Shown here: one piece after another, positions 1 through 10,909 of the stretch
Layout of the letters: each line of letters opens with the position of its first letter
Position numbering within the stretch: the stretch's first letter is position 1
Source: Adiantum capillus-veneris
Taxonomy: Eukaryota > Streptophyta > Polypodiopsida > Polypodiales > Pteridaceae
Direction of reading: 5' to 3'
NCBI GenBank assembly: GCA_014529385.2
Contig: CM043952.1
Coordinates: 66,537,870 to 66,601,869, forward strand
DNA length: 64,000 bases
The notes under the pieces: model-generated
The model's input: only the letters and a program-made list of their open reading frames with translations
The model's database searches: none
Told to the model about the DNA's origin: nothing
Position numbers and translations under genes: made by a program

Positions 1-1690
1 TTTCTAGGTCTGGGATCCGCTGAATACAAAGCACCATCTATTCATAGGTCAATGTACTTCTTTACCTCATTGCATTGTTGAGCTTCATTCCCATCTATAA
101 GTGGTCTTTGATAGACACTCTTCGTAGTCACATACTAGTGGTTCATCTGAATGCTCAGGTGGAACTTGCAATTACATATGGACAATGTATCAATCATTGC
201 AAGGAGTAAAGAGCATACAATAGAAGGTTTAATAGAGCTATTAACACTAATAGACATTTTAGCATTAGCAAAGTGAACGGAAAAGTCATGAAGGTGAGTA
301 AAGTGAGAGAGAGAGGGGGGAATGAACTTGTTCAAGATTGACGAGACATCTTTTTTTTGTTGCCAAATCTCATGTAAATGAGGACAAAAATCAAGGTGAA
401 ATGCAAAGGAATAGTGTGAAAATGATATCTCCATAGATACTTAGATATTTGTACCGCCTAGATATGCGTTAAATTGCATACATATGCTTTAAATACCCAA
501 AATGGAAAAATTTGGATCCATTTTGACCATTAAAGGCTTCACCAATTAGCAAGTTAACCAATTATTTACACAAAAATACCACATTAGTGAAAATGGGACT
601 TTTCCCATTCTGATTCTTGTACAAATAACAAATCGGGGAGTTCTTCAAAACCCTATCAAGTGACCTATCATTACAAAGCACTTTGAAAATTGAATTGATT
701 GCACCACCAAGTGCATAAATCCGAGTAAGAGCGTTCAAGTTTTGATGAATCTGAGTTTTGACCATGAGTACCAAATTCAAGGAAAAGTTCCATATTCCCT
801 AATATGGTGTTCAACCCTTTTTGAACCATTTTTGTCCCTAATGCTAGATACTTTGCAATACACAATCATTGTAGACTACTATACATCGTAGAAGGATATT
901 GAGGATGCTAAGAACCCTATTGCAAATCGTTGTCTTTGCATTGCTAATCACTAATATAAGGAGAACACTAGACACTAATGATTGGCTACTATCAAAACAC
1001 TCAGTTCTAGACCAAGAACCTAGTGTCACATAAAGGTGTTGCAGAGGCTAAGGTGGAATAGAGGAGTTGAGTAAAACGCAGACTATAGGATTGATTTTTT
1101 AAGACACTAGGAGGCTCCAATTACCTCTAACTCAAGATAATCCCTACAATACCTCCAGTGCTAAATACATCCACTCAAACATCTAGATAAGTGTGGATAA
1201 GGGTAAGAGTGTTGGTTCACAAACACAATTGCTAGATCATAGGTACATTGTACACTCTTGATCCACATGCTACTCTAGTACACTTTTGTTCACATGTCCA
1301 TGTTGGTTGGCATACAATTGAATGGCCTCTAGTTGGGACATATTTCTAGTTGGCTTACTCAGTTACTCTTCCAACCTTTACACTTGTCATCACTACTATT
1401 TCTGTATCACTATAGCTGGATACATCTTGCACTCAATATTTACCACGTACCATCCTAGTGAGGCTAACAATGAGGAGAATTGGGGCTGAATTAAAGAGTA
1501 AATGGAATTGTTCTTGAAATTACAAAAGAGAAAGTACTCATAAATTTTTTGGCTATATATAGGTACTGGGGAGCTTTGATGATGGTGATATCCTTACCTA
1601 CAAGTAGATGGCTAATCTACACTAATAGTGGAGAGTAGCAAGTAGTTGGAGAGAAAGATCACTTGTGCTTGCCACTCAAAATTTTTTGGA
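1..1690. other. Non-coding, no gene recognised
   Basis: AT-rich sequence without a reading frame that resembles a known protein on either strand. The short open frames here are interrupted and unbiased. A short stretch near 640-690 resembles part of the inverted-repeat element near 30,530-30,600 (shared TTCAAAACCCTATCAA and a nearby TATCATT), so some of it may be old repeat DNA; that is weak evidence. Confidence 0.5.
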
Positions 1691-1792
1691 GCTATCAACA
1701 GATATCTTCCCTATGTAAGATTTGACACATAGATTTTTCCTATGTAAGATTTGACCTTTGTAGTAGTGTATTTACCTTGAATACCAAATGGA

Positions 1793-3690
1793 AATTCTTT
1801 CACATGGTTGATGCATTCCATGTACCTGGGATCAAGAAGAATCTTTTGTCTGTATCTGCACTTTCCAAACTTGTACTTGTAGTCAAAACTGTGGATGATA
1901 GATGTACTACATGATCTCAGTTTCGGTGATGAAATTGTTGCATTTGGCATTTTATGCTGTGGGATGTATAAGCTCACTTTGTATGAAAAGTGTGGGTAGA
2001 ATTTTGCAAATGCAGTTGTGGATTCCAAGGCTATTTCCGATGCAAAACTTTGGCATGCACATTTTGGTCATTTGCATTTTACCAGTTTGCTACGTTTGCA
2101 AAAATCTGATATGGTTGCTTCTTTGATGCCTCTTGAAGCACCTGTCAAACATGTCTATGTGAAGGCTGTATTTTGGGTAAGATGCAGTGTTCAAAGTTTC
2201 CAGATGATGGTTCAGTTAGGGACACATGCAGGTTGCAGCTTGTGTATTATATCCCTCAGAAAAATGGTGTTACTGAGAGGAAAATAAGCTACTTATGCAA
2301 AACGGCACGATGCATAGACAAAATCAAGATTTTTGGCTTGAGGCCATCATGTGTGTCAATCATGTACTTAACAGATGTCCTACGAAAGCTTTGTAGACTA
2401 TTACTCCATATGAATCATGGCATAATAGAAAGCCTTCTATTGAGCACATGCATGTTTTTGGTTGTTTGGCATATGCTTTAGTGCCACAAACACAATGCAA
2501 AAAATTGGATGATAAGGCTGTCAAATGTTTTTTTTCTGGTTATAGTGCTGAAAGCAGAGGTTAAAGGTTGTATCATCCGTAAACAAAGTGTATCTTGGTC
2601 TCACGAGATGTTGTGTTTGTGGAAGATTTTGTTCAGCCCTTGTTATCAAGTACTAGAGACAATAATGTCAGCTCACATGACATTTATGACACTTTGTTGC
2701 CTCTTTTTAGTGGTGGAAGTTTGAATGTAAATTCAAATGAGACAAATGCAGTACAGCCTATGGGGTTTTTTGAAAATGCTACAGATCAATCTGTTTACTG
2801 ATGTCGATGTACATAATGTACTTGATGAGGAAAGGGTTGAGAATGAGAAGGCTAGATGTATGCCAAAATGGCTGGTGCATACTTTGCCTAATAGTAAATT
2901 GGATCACCTTTGTCTAGTCGTACTCGTTCAAGTTCTCCTCATGCATCTTATGCATCAGATTGTTATGCTTTGGCTGCGTCTAGCTTACATGATGGTGAGG
3001 AACCTCTCTTTTGATGAAGCACACATTTTTTGAAAAATGGATGGCTGCCATGCAATCAGAATATGATGCACTTATATAAAATGACACATGGACTTTATCT
3101 GATTTGCCTCATAGTAAAAAGGACTAGAGGATAAAGTGTACAGATGTAAGAAAGATTTATATGGGTTGAAGCAATCTCCTTGTGCTTGGTATGTGAAGGA
3201 AGACACTCATTTGGTCAAACAAGGATTTTGTAACAGTCCAACAAAAAGCACATTGTATGTAAAGGGTGCCGGTGATGTACTTCTCATTGTGGTTCTTTAT
3301 GTGGATGATTTGATGATCACTACACCAAATGAGAGACATATTGCTCAATTTAAGGGTGATTTGAATGCTACTTTCAAGATGAAAGATCTGGGGCTGTTGC
3401 ATCATTACTTGGGTATACAATCTAAGCAATGTGATGGTGGTATTGCCTTATGTCAGAAAAGTTACATAGAGACATTGCTATGTAAATTTGGGCTTGAGGA
3501 TTGCAAACCTATTTCCAATCCCAGGGAAACATGTTTGAAATTGAGTCTTCATGATGCTGCTGATCATTCAGATGTCACTCTTTATGAAACTGCTTTTGGA
3601 TGCATCATTTATGTATGCAACATGAGGCTGGATATTTAATTTGTAGTCTCACAGGTTAGCAGATTAATGTATAGCCCAGGGTCTAAGCAT
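1793..3690 (+). pseudogene. Ty1/copia pol remnant, internally deleted
   Basis: Decayed polyprotein of a copia retrotransposon. In order I see the protease to pre-integrase spacer (GIKKNLLSVSAL near 1,835), the GAG pre-integrase segment (AKLWHAHFGHLHF near 2,040), the end of integrase (PQKNGVTERK near 2,255) and then the C-terminal half of reverse transcriptase. The central integrase is missing: the text jumps from the GKMQCSKFPDDGSVR region straight to the PQKNGV block, about 290 bp shorter than the minus-strand relative at 4.0-7.1 kb. A second deletion removes the start of RT near 3,125. Several stops and frameshifts are present. The element ends abruptly at 3,690 inside the RT/RNase H boundary (SPGSKHW), and no LTR is visible. 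It is a dead copy of the same family as the minus-strand copy and the 60.6-kb fragment. Confidence 0.85.
3136..3639 (+). pseudogene. Copia reverse transcriptase C-terminal half
   Basis: A 167-residue open stretch within the plus-strand copia remnant. It starts in the conserved DLYGLKQSPCAW block and carries the catalytic motif YVDD (3,298-3,309), followed by FKMKDLGLLHHYLGIQ and the palm/thumb region. The fingers and first catalytic aspartate are deleted upstream, so it cannot be an active enzyme. It lies in frame with the downstream LDI end, where a stop follows. Family assignment to Pseudoviridae-type (Ty1/copia) RT is from the motif order and spacing. Confidence 0.85.
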
Positions 3691-4030
3691 TGGCCCCCCT
3701 TCCCCCCTTTTTCATACTAACTACCACTTCCAATATTAGTCGAAAAATTTTCTCCCCCTTCCTACTACTAGCACTAGTGCTAGTGTAAGGCATGTGGAGT
3801 CCTTCTTGATGATGTGGCAACCTAGACACTGATCTGCTCAAAAATTGGTGCTATTGCTATCAAATGGGGTGCCTCATGCTGTTGAGGCTTGTAGCTGCCA
3901 CTGCTAGTGCATCTCATCACCCCCCCTCTCGTTTTTTACTTGCAAACTATAGCTGGCCTTCTTTTCTTGAACTACCGAGCATGAAAAAAAAACCACTTGT
4001 GGACACTCACGTGCCAAAGAAACCAACCCA
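3691..4030. other. Spacer between two tail-to-tail copia copies
   Basis: About 340 bp, C/T-rich at the left, with a small palindrome around GCACTAGTGCTAGTG near 3,770. It separates the truncated 3' ends of the plus and minus copia copies. I recognise no LTR or coding sequence in it. Confidence 0.5.
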
Positions 4031-7000
4031 ATCTGAGTCTAAAAAATCTGCAAATTTTGGTGGCAATGATTTACCTTGGGATAAAACAACCCAAGATGTA
4101 AAGTGCCATTCAAGTAGCAAAATATCCACTTGACAGTCTGCCAATGCTTAGACCATGGGCTATGCATATACCTGTGAGATTGCAAACTGAGTATTTGGCC
4201 TTGTGTTGCATACATAAGTAAGGCATCCATTGGTAAAGAGTGACATTGACAAGATCACCAACATCATGAAGAATCAATTTCAAACATGTTTCCATGGGAG
4301 TGGTAATAGGTTTGCAATCCTCAAGTTCAAACTTACATAGCAATGTCTCTATGTAACTTGTCTGACACAAATCAATACCACCATCACATTGCTTAAACTG
4401 TATGCATGAGTAATGATGCAACAACCCCAAATATTTCATCTTGAAAGTAGCATTCAAATCAGCCTTAAATTTAGCAATATGTGCCTCATTCGGACAAGTG
4501 ATGAGCGGATCATCTACATATAGAACAACGATGAGAAGTACATCACCCCACGTTTTATATACAAAATGCTTTCTATTGGACTATTATAAAAGCCTCACTT
4601 GACCAAATGAGTATCAGCTTTCTCATACCAAGCACGAGGAGATTGCTTCAACCCATACAAATCTTTCTTACATCTGCAACTTTATCCTCTTGTCCTTTCT
4701 TGACAAAATCGCGAGTCTGCGTTACATAAACTACCTCAAATATGTCACCGTTCAATAAAGCAGTAACAATGCCTGATTAATGTACATCCCAACCAAAATG
4801 ATCTACCAATGCACATAGAAAATGAACCACAATCATAAAACAAGTGGGAGCAAAAGTCTCTAATTAATCTATGCCTTTCTTCTATGCATAGCCTTTTGCA
4901 AAAAGTCAAGCCTTATAGCGATCAATCTCACCATCTAGCTTGCATTTTAACTTGTAAACCCACTTTGTACACATGGCCTTCTTACCAGAATGCAAATCAC
5001 ATAAATTCCATGTGTCATTTTCTATAAGTGCATCATATTTTGACTGCATGGTAGCCATCCAATTTTTATAGTTTTGTGCTTTATCAAAAGATAAAGGTTT
5101 CTCAACATCACATAAAATTTAAATAGCCAAAGCATAGAAATATGATGCATAAAATGCATGGCAGGAACTTGAACGAGTATGACTAGACAAAGGTGCATCC
5201 AATTGTTTGTCACGCAAAGTATGCCCTATCCATTTTGGCATACCTCAAGCTTGCTCATTCTCAACCCTTTCCTCATTAAGTACATCATGTACATCTGCAT
5301 CATAAATTAGTTGATCTGTAACATTTTCAAAAACCCCTCAAGCTATTTTTTGCCTCATTGGAATTTACATTCGAACTTTTACCACTAAAAAGAGACAATA
5401 AACTGTTATAAATGTCCTATGAGCTTACATTATTGCTCTTTTACATGACAACAAGGGCTTAATAGAATCTTCCACAAACACAACATCCTGTGAAACCAAG
5501 ATACACTTTTCTTGTGGATGGTACAACTTGTAACCTTTTCTTTATCCCTATAACCAACAAAATTTCACTTGACATCCTTATCATCCAATTTTTTACGGTG
5601 TGTTTGTGGCACCAAATCATAAGCCAAACACCCAAAAATGCGTATGTGATCAATAGTTGGCTTTTTATCATGCCATGATTCATATGGAATCATAGACTTC
5701 AAAGCTTTTGTAGGATACTACTGAGTACATAAGTGGCACACATGATGGCCTCAAGCCAAAATGAATGTGGAAAAGCTTGACTCTTGGCCAAACATCTTGC
5801 CATCTCCATAAGCGACATGTTCTTCCTTTCAGCAACACCATTTGTTGAGGCATATACGAAACTGTACATTCATGCTTTATCCCATGACTAGCCAGAAATA
5901 TATTTAATTCACGAGACATATACTTCCCCCCCTCAATTGGAACGGAGGGTACCCATAGTACACTTAGAGACATTTTTAGCTATAGCCAAAAAATGCTTGA
6001 AGCACATAAACACTTTGGACTTTTTCTTAAGCGGGTACACCCATGCATGCATGGAGTAATCATCAATGAAAGTCACGAAGTAAATGAAATTACCCAAGGA
6101 TGGACTTTGCATGGGCGCACAAACATCACTATGCACAAGATGCAATCTGCATGTAGCCCTAACTGAACCATCCTTTGGAAACTTTGAACGCTACATCTTA
6201 CCCAAAATACAACCCTCACAAACATGCTTAACATGTGCTTCAAGAGGCAACAAAGAAGCAACCATATCAAATTTCTACAAACATATCAAATGGAAAAATT
6301 CAGATGCCCAATTAAATGTGCATGCCAAAGTTTCGCATATGAAATAGCCTTAGAATCCACAACTACGCTCACATAATTCTACCCATACTTTTCATAATTA
6401 GTGAGCTTATATATCCCATGACATAAAACTCCTGATGCAACAATCTCATCACCAATACTAAGATCATGAATTGTACATTTGGCATCCACAATTTTTTTCA
6501 CAGCAAGACCAAGTCTAGCAAATGCAGATACATACAAAAGGTTCTTCTTGATCCCACGTACATAAAGTGCATCAACAAGTGTGAAATAACTACAATTTGC
6601 AATAGTTGGTACAATCTTTCCAACTTCCTTGACCGAATAAGAGGAATTGTTGGCACAAGTGACCAAATTCCCATGAGGAAAATCCAAGAGAGAGGTAAAC
6701 AAGTCACGATGAGAGGTAATGTGCTTTGTAGCACCACTGTCAAAGAAGTACCACATGAGCATCTGTAGCAACTAACATACATGCATTATGGATAGAAGGA
6801 TCATAAGTGCACTCAGCACTAAAAGCCCATTTTGCATTAAAATCAACATCACAATCTCCTTTCATAGAATATTCAACAATAGCTGCATTTGTAGTGGAAC
6901 CAATCTCTTTCTTCTTAGCCTCTTTTGCCTTCAACTTAGGATGTTGCTTGATCAAGTGATCATTAGCTTTTCAATAATGGCAATGCATCTTCTTTTTTCC

Positions 7001-7058
7001 CTTTTCACCAGAATTTCTAGAGGAATTGTTGCCAACAAAAGCATTAGGAACATGTGAT
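4031..7058 (-). pseudogene. Ty1/copia protease-integrase-RT remnant (minus copy)
   Basis: Reading from right to left this contains a degenerate zinc-knuckle region (KKMHCHY near 7,000), aspartic protease with WYFFDSGATKHITSH (near 6,745), GAG pre-integrase (GIKKNLLYVSA), integrase with HSDVCAPM and FVTFIDDYSMHAWVYP (near 6,050-6,145), a frameshifted PQQ(N)GVxERK block, then RT with YVDDPLIT (near 4,506-4,522) and the FKMKYLGLLHHY block. The frame is broken many times. It ends beyond SPWSKHWQTVKWIFCYLNGT, so RNase H and the 3' LTR are lost. It is more complete than the plus copy, including the central integrase that the plus copy lacks. At 7,059 its gag is interrupted by a DNA element and resumes at about 9,597. 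Confidence 0.88.
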
Positions 7059-7698
7059 GGGTGTATGCAAGATTAGGTGTACCCAATTCTGCTAGTTTAT
7101 ATACCTTTAGAGTGCAAAAAGGAAATATTTTTATGCAAATGTTATTACATGACACCCTAGCTATAGTCATTTCTAAGAGCCAAGAATTGATGGCCACATA
7201 AAAGACAAAAGTACTAACATATCAAAAAGGCCCGATTTGTAAACAAACTAAAGAAAATAGTCCTTTCTTTGTGTAAGGAATCTCTTGGTTTGATTTGTCA
7301 CTCCGTGTCATAGGATTGTGATCATTACATAGATTCTTATGTAAGTCTCTTATCACTTATTTATTTTGATTTAAAATTGCACATGAATCTTGCATATGCT
7401 TAAAGAGAATATTTGGAATTATTGGAGTTTTTTTGCTCATTTCTTGAAATTATTAGTATTAATGTTTGTGAAATTTTTTAGCAATTCTTACATCACTATT
7501 TCTACACAAGATATATATAGATGCAAGGCTAATTTCTCAAGATCCTATGGTCATTTGATAGATATAGTTATGCGGAATGTGGTTAGACAAAAAAAACTAT
7601 ACTTACGGTTGAGATGTTTTGACGGGTCTTCCTTGAGAAATTTACATAGATTATCAATAAATGAAATTCAGCTCTTCTAAAAATTATAATAAACAAAG

Positions 7699-9254
7699 GC
7701 TGTGTGCAAGATCAGGTGTACCCATTTTTGGCAGTTCGGTGGAAAGTGTGACACTCAAGGTGTTCAATAAATTTGTATGTACCTTGTATGCTAGCATGGC
7801 CAACCAGGACTAAGATGCTATAATTTACCCTTGGAGAATGGAAAAATACCAATCTTTTACTCTTTGATAAATTTTTGACCCTAAGATGTACACTAAGGAT
7901 AATCCAAAGGTTGCACATAAGTAAAATGGATAAGGATAAGCTTATGAAGCCTACACACAATATTGTTTCTATGGGCTCCTTGTACCACAAACTATAATAT
8001 ATATCAAATCCATAGGAAAATAATAATTATTTTATTTATTATAATTATTAAAAGAGCTGAATTTCATTTAGTGAGAATCTATGTAAATTTCTCAAGGAAG
8101 ATCTGTCAAAATTCAACCGTTAAAGTATAGTTTTTTTTGTCTAACCACATTCCGCATAACTATATCTATCAAATGACCGTATGATCTTGAGAGATTAGCC
8201 TTGCATCTATACATATCTTGTGTAGAAATAGTGATGTAAGAATTGTTAAATTTTTTCACAAAGATTAATACCAATAATTTGAAGAAATGAGCAAGAAAAC
8301 TCCAATAATTCTAAATATTCTCTTTAACACTAGTTTTGTGTTTGAGCCACTAAAGTGGCTTGAGCCACAATTGTGGCATGGCACCTCATTCGATAAAATT
8401 TGATGTAAGACTGTTTATTTTTCAAGAAACTGTGATTATAGGACATCATTGAGGTCCTATGACATAGAGAAAAGTTCTAATATATCATTTATCTCAAAAA
8501 AGTATAAAATAAAAAAAATTAATTTTCTAAAAATAGTAAGAAGCCACAAAACTGGCTTTTAAATTTAGCAGCATACATGTTTTTGAGGCCTAAAATAAGT
8601 CGATAGTTTTTTTCTAAAAATAGCATAAGCATAGATTCTTATTGTAAACATATCCATGTATTCTTCAAAAAAGTTTCAATGCGCTTTGAAGGTTTTTAAG
8701 GGGTCTACATGGGTTATCAAAACTTTTGAGTAATTTTTTTTAGATTTTATCTAAAAGATGGCTCTTAAAAAATAGAAAATTTTACATGAAATTATTGTTT
8801 ATATTTTTTTCAACTCCCTATATGCCTTGAGAATAGGTTTTTTGTGGTCCATGAGAATAAGAATTTCCAAAAAAGTTTCTTATAGCTACAAAAGTGGCTC
8901 ATGTTCACACAGCCCTAGTGTTAAGCATATGCAAGATTCATGTGCAAGTTTAAATCAAAATTAAACAAGTGATAAGAGACTCATATAAGAATCTATGTAA
9001 GATCACAATGCTGACAGGGCGTGACAAGTCAAACCAGGAGATTCCTTACACACAGAAAAAACTATTCTCTTTAATTTGTTTAGAAATCGGGCCTTTTTGG
9101 TATGTTAGTACTTATGCCTTTTATGTGGCCACCAATTCTTGGTTCTTAGAAGTTAGGGTGTCATGTAATAACATTTGTATAAAAAGCTTGCTTTTTTTCA
9201 CTCTAAAGTTGCATAAACTACCAAAATTGGGTACAACTAATCTTGCATACACCC
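7699..9254. mobile_element. Second copy of the same element, inserted in inverse orientation
   Basis: The segment starts with TGTGTGCAAGATCAGGTG and ends with CTAATCTTGCATACACC. The order of blocks across the nest is X-Y-X'-Y', where X' and Y' are inverse complements of X and Y. That is expected if one copy (Y-X') inserted into another copy (X-Y'). Without the 593-bp insertion inside it, this copy is also close to 960 bp. Matching pairs include 7,560-7,680 with 8,050-8,170, and 7,700-7,800 with 9,490-9,590. The insertion point is in an AT-rich tract; TAAACAAAG on the left and TAAAATAAT on the right may be a decayed 9-bp duplication. Confidence 0.75.
8328..8920. mobile_element. 593-bp MITE-like element, CACTAG ends, TTAA duplication
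   Basis: It begins CACTAGTTTTGTGTTTGAGC and its inverse end begins CACTAGGGCTGTGTG, then shares AGCCAC with the left end. It is flanked by TTAA on both sides (8,324-8,327 and 8,921-8,924). The intact partner sequence at about 7,395-7,410 has CATATGCTTAAAGAG, a single uninterrupted TTAA, which proves the insertion and the duplication. Because TTAA is palindromic, the data also fit a TA duplication with ends ACACTAG. No coding capacity. A second element with the same six terminal bases and the same target lies at 44,215. Confidence 0.85.
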
Positions 9255-9599
9255 TAAAATAATTATTATTTTCCCATGGATTTGATGTATATTATATTTT
9301 GTGGTACAAGGAGCCCATAGAAAACATATTGTGTGCAATTAGGCTTCATAATCTTATCTTTTATCCATTTTACTTATGTGCAACCTTTGGATTATCCTTA
9401 GTGTACATCTTAGGGTCAAAACTTTATCAAAGAGTAAAAATTTGGCATTTTTTCATTCTCCAAGGGTATATTATAGCATCTTAGTTCTTGTTGGTCATGC
9501 TAGCATACGAGTTATAGAAAAATGTTTTGAACACCTTGAGTGTCATACTTTCCACCTAACTCCCAAAAAATGGGTGCACCTGATCTTGCACACACCTTG

Positions 9600-10398
9600 A
9601 TTTACCATTCATAGAAGAACCATGAGAAGTGGCTAAATTTCTGATACCACCTTTTCTTTGAGTAGAAAGAAATGCCTATTCAATTGCATATTGTTTACCC
9701 TTGTTTTTTTTGGAAAGTGACACTTGAAACAACAATGTGAATAATGCACTGAACTTGACAACTTCTGGATTTCCTTGGGTAATACGTCTCCAAGTACTAG
9801 CAAAAGTCTGGTAAGAATCTGGCAAAGTATCAAGAAAAATTTGCATAAGATAATTGTCACAAATGACTTCACCTATAGAAATAAGTTGCTCATTAATATC
9901 CTTGACACCAGCAAGGAAAGTGTCCATCTCATCTTCCTCATGCATAATCTTTGACTCCAACACTTTACCTAGCAATGCAATTTTAGCCCCATTGCAACTT
10001 GCATAAAGAGCTGCAAGAATATCCCAAGCTTGTTTTGTAGATTTTTCTGAACTAATATGAGGAGTAATAGTGCACCTCTCTTACATCCCAACGAGCTTGT
10101 TCAATACTGTAGGCAAAACAACTCTCGCAGCAGCAACCCTGCTACCAAAACTTGCAACATCCTCAACATCGCCTACATTCTCAGAACCAAGATGTACGTC
10201 AATGACTTGCATAATATTCCAAACACCCTTTGACACAAGGACATGTTGCGTCATGGAAGCCCACATAGGGTAATTGTCCCCATCCAATCTATCCTCAATA
10301 GCAAACATCTTGAGCACATCTGTGTTATTGTCATGGTGAATGCCTGCACCTGATGTGAAAACTATCCAAAAAGAGGAGAAACAAAGTGGGACCAACAC
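9600..10398 (-). pseudogene. Ty1/copia gag (minus copy), N-terminal part
   Basis: Nucleocapsid/capsid-type Gag of the minus copia copy. The N-terminal part (10,081-10,398) has the sequence DNNTDVLKMFAIEDRLDGDN and PMWASMTQHVLV, typical of the start of plant copia Gag. The second part (9,676-9,975) is a UBN2-type Gag segment with LDTLPDSYQTFASTW. It breaks at about 9,597, where the nested elements begin, and continues at 7,058 as the basic/zinc-knuckle region. Frameshifts separate the pieces. The same N-terminus (DNNNTDVFKMFATERRL) recurs at 61,168, showing a shared family. Confidence 0.85.
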
Positions 10399-10698
10399 GT
10401 GCTATATAGTACAACCCATAGAAGACTGTAAGGGACTTGTTATGCAAAAAATGGCACTGACAAAAATTCTGCACAAAATGACAAAATTGTCTACACAAAA
10501 TAGCATGTAGTGGAAACGGAGACCGAATTGAGCCCGAATCAAAAATTTTGAGATATCTGTAGTGAAAACGAAGGCCAAAATGAGCTCAAGTCAAAAAATT
10601 TCAACCTTTTGATGCTTACCAAAGCTCACAAAAATTGGAGAAAGTGAGCAAGGGTGTGCTGGAGTTGCTGGGCGTCTAAGCCCGGGAGGATGCAACCT

Positions 10699-10710
10699 GC
10701 TCTGATACCA
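10699..10710 (-). other. Primer-binding site of minus copia copy
   Basis: On the minus strand this reads TGGTATCAGAGC, the standard plant match to the 3' end of initiator tRNA-Met. It lies two bases inside the LTR end, as expected for a copia element, and fixes the orientation and the inner LTR border. Confidence 0.9.
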
Positions 10711-10712
10711 AT

Positions 10713-10909
10713 TATTGGAATCGGGGCTACATAGAAACACACATATCTTGAAGTATATGAATAAGCTAAGGGAGCACAAGAGAGACTGTATTACTCAATG
10801 TGCAATGGAAAGATCAAATAGCCCTAGAGTGACGGGCATAGATACAATGCACGGGGGAAAACCCTCCTAGTGAGGGAAAAAATGCTTCGGCGGTCCTAAG
10901 TCTACCACA
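10713..10909 (-). repeat. Copia 5' LTR (minus copy)
   Basis: About 197 bp, from TGTGGTAG at the outer end to CCAATA next to the primer-binding site. It aligns along its length to 60,629-60,841, including ACTAGGACCGCC-like and TTTTTTCCCTC blocks. The outer edge passes directly into satellite sequence, so the element probably inserted into that array. The partner 3' LTR is missing because the other end of the element is truncated. Confidence 0.8.

Larger units (their letters stand above)
7060..9596. mobile_element. Terminal-inverted-repeat element inserted in copia gag (outer copy)
   Basis: The copia gag reading is interrupted exactly here. The left end reads GGTGTATGCAAGATTAGGTG and the right end is its inverted match (CACCTGATCTTGCACACACC). 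The outer copy consists of a left part (7,060 to about 7,698) and a right part (about 9,255 to 9,596), roughly 980 bp in total, separated by a second copy in opposite orientation. No transposase frame is recognisable, so it is non-autonomous. I could not settle the target-site duplication. The superfamily is not assigned; long, imperfect terminal repeats would suit a MULE-like or other cut-and-paste element. Confidence 0.8.

Noticed and set aside
8328-8920. Calling the element a CACTA (En/Spm) transposon because it begins CACTAG
   Set aside because: CACTA elements make 3-bp duplications; here the proven duplication is TTAA (or TA), and the ends beyond CACTAG do not show the usual subterminal repeats.
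7060-9596. One simple long palindrome
   Set aside because: The blocks run X-Y-X'-Y', not X-Y-Y'-X', so self-insertion of an inverted copy fits better.
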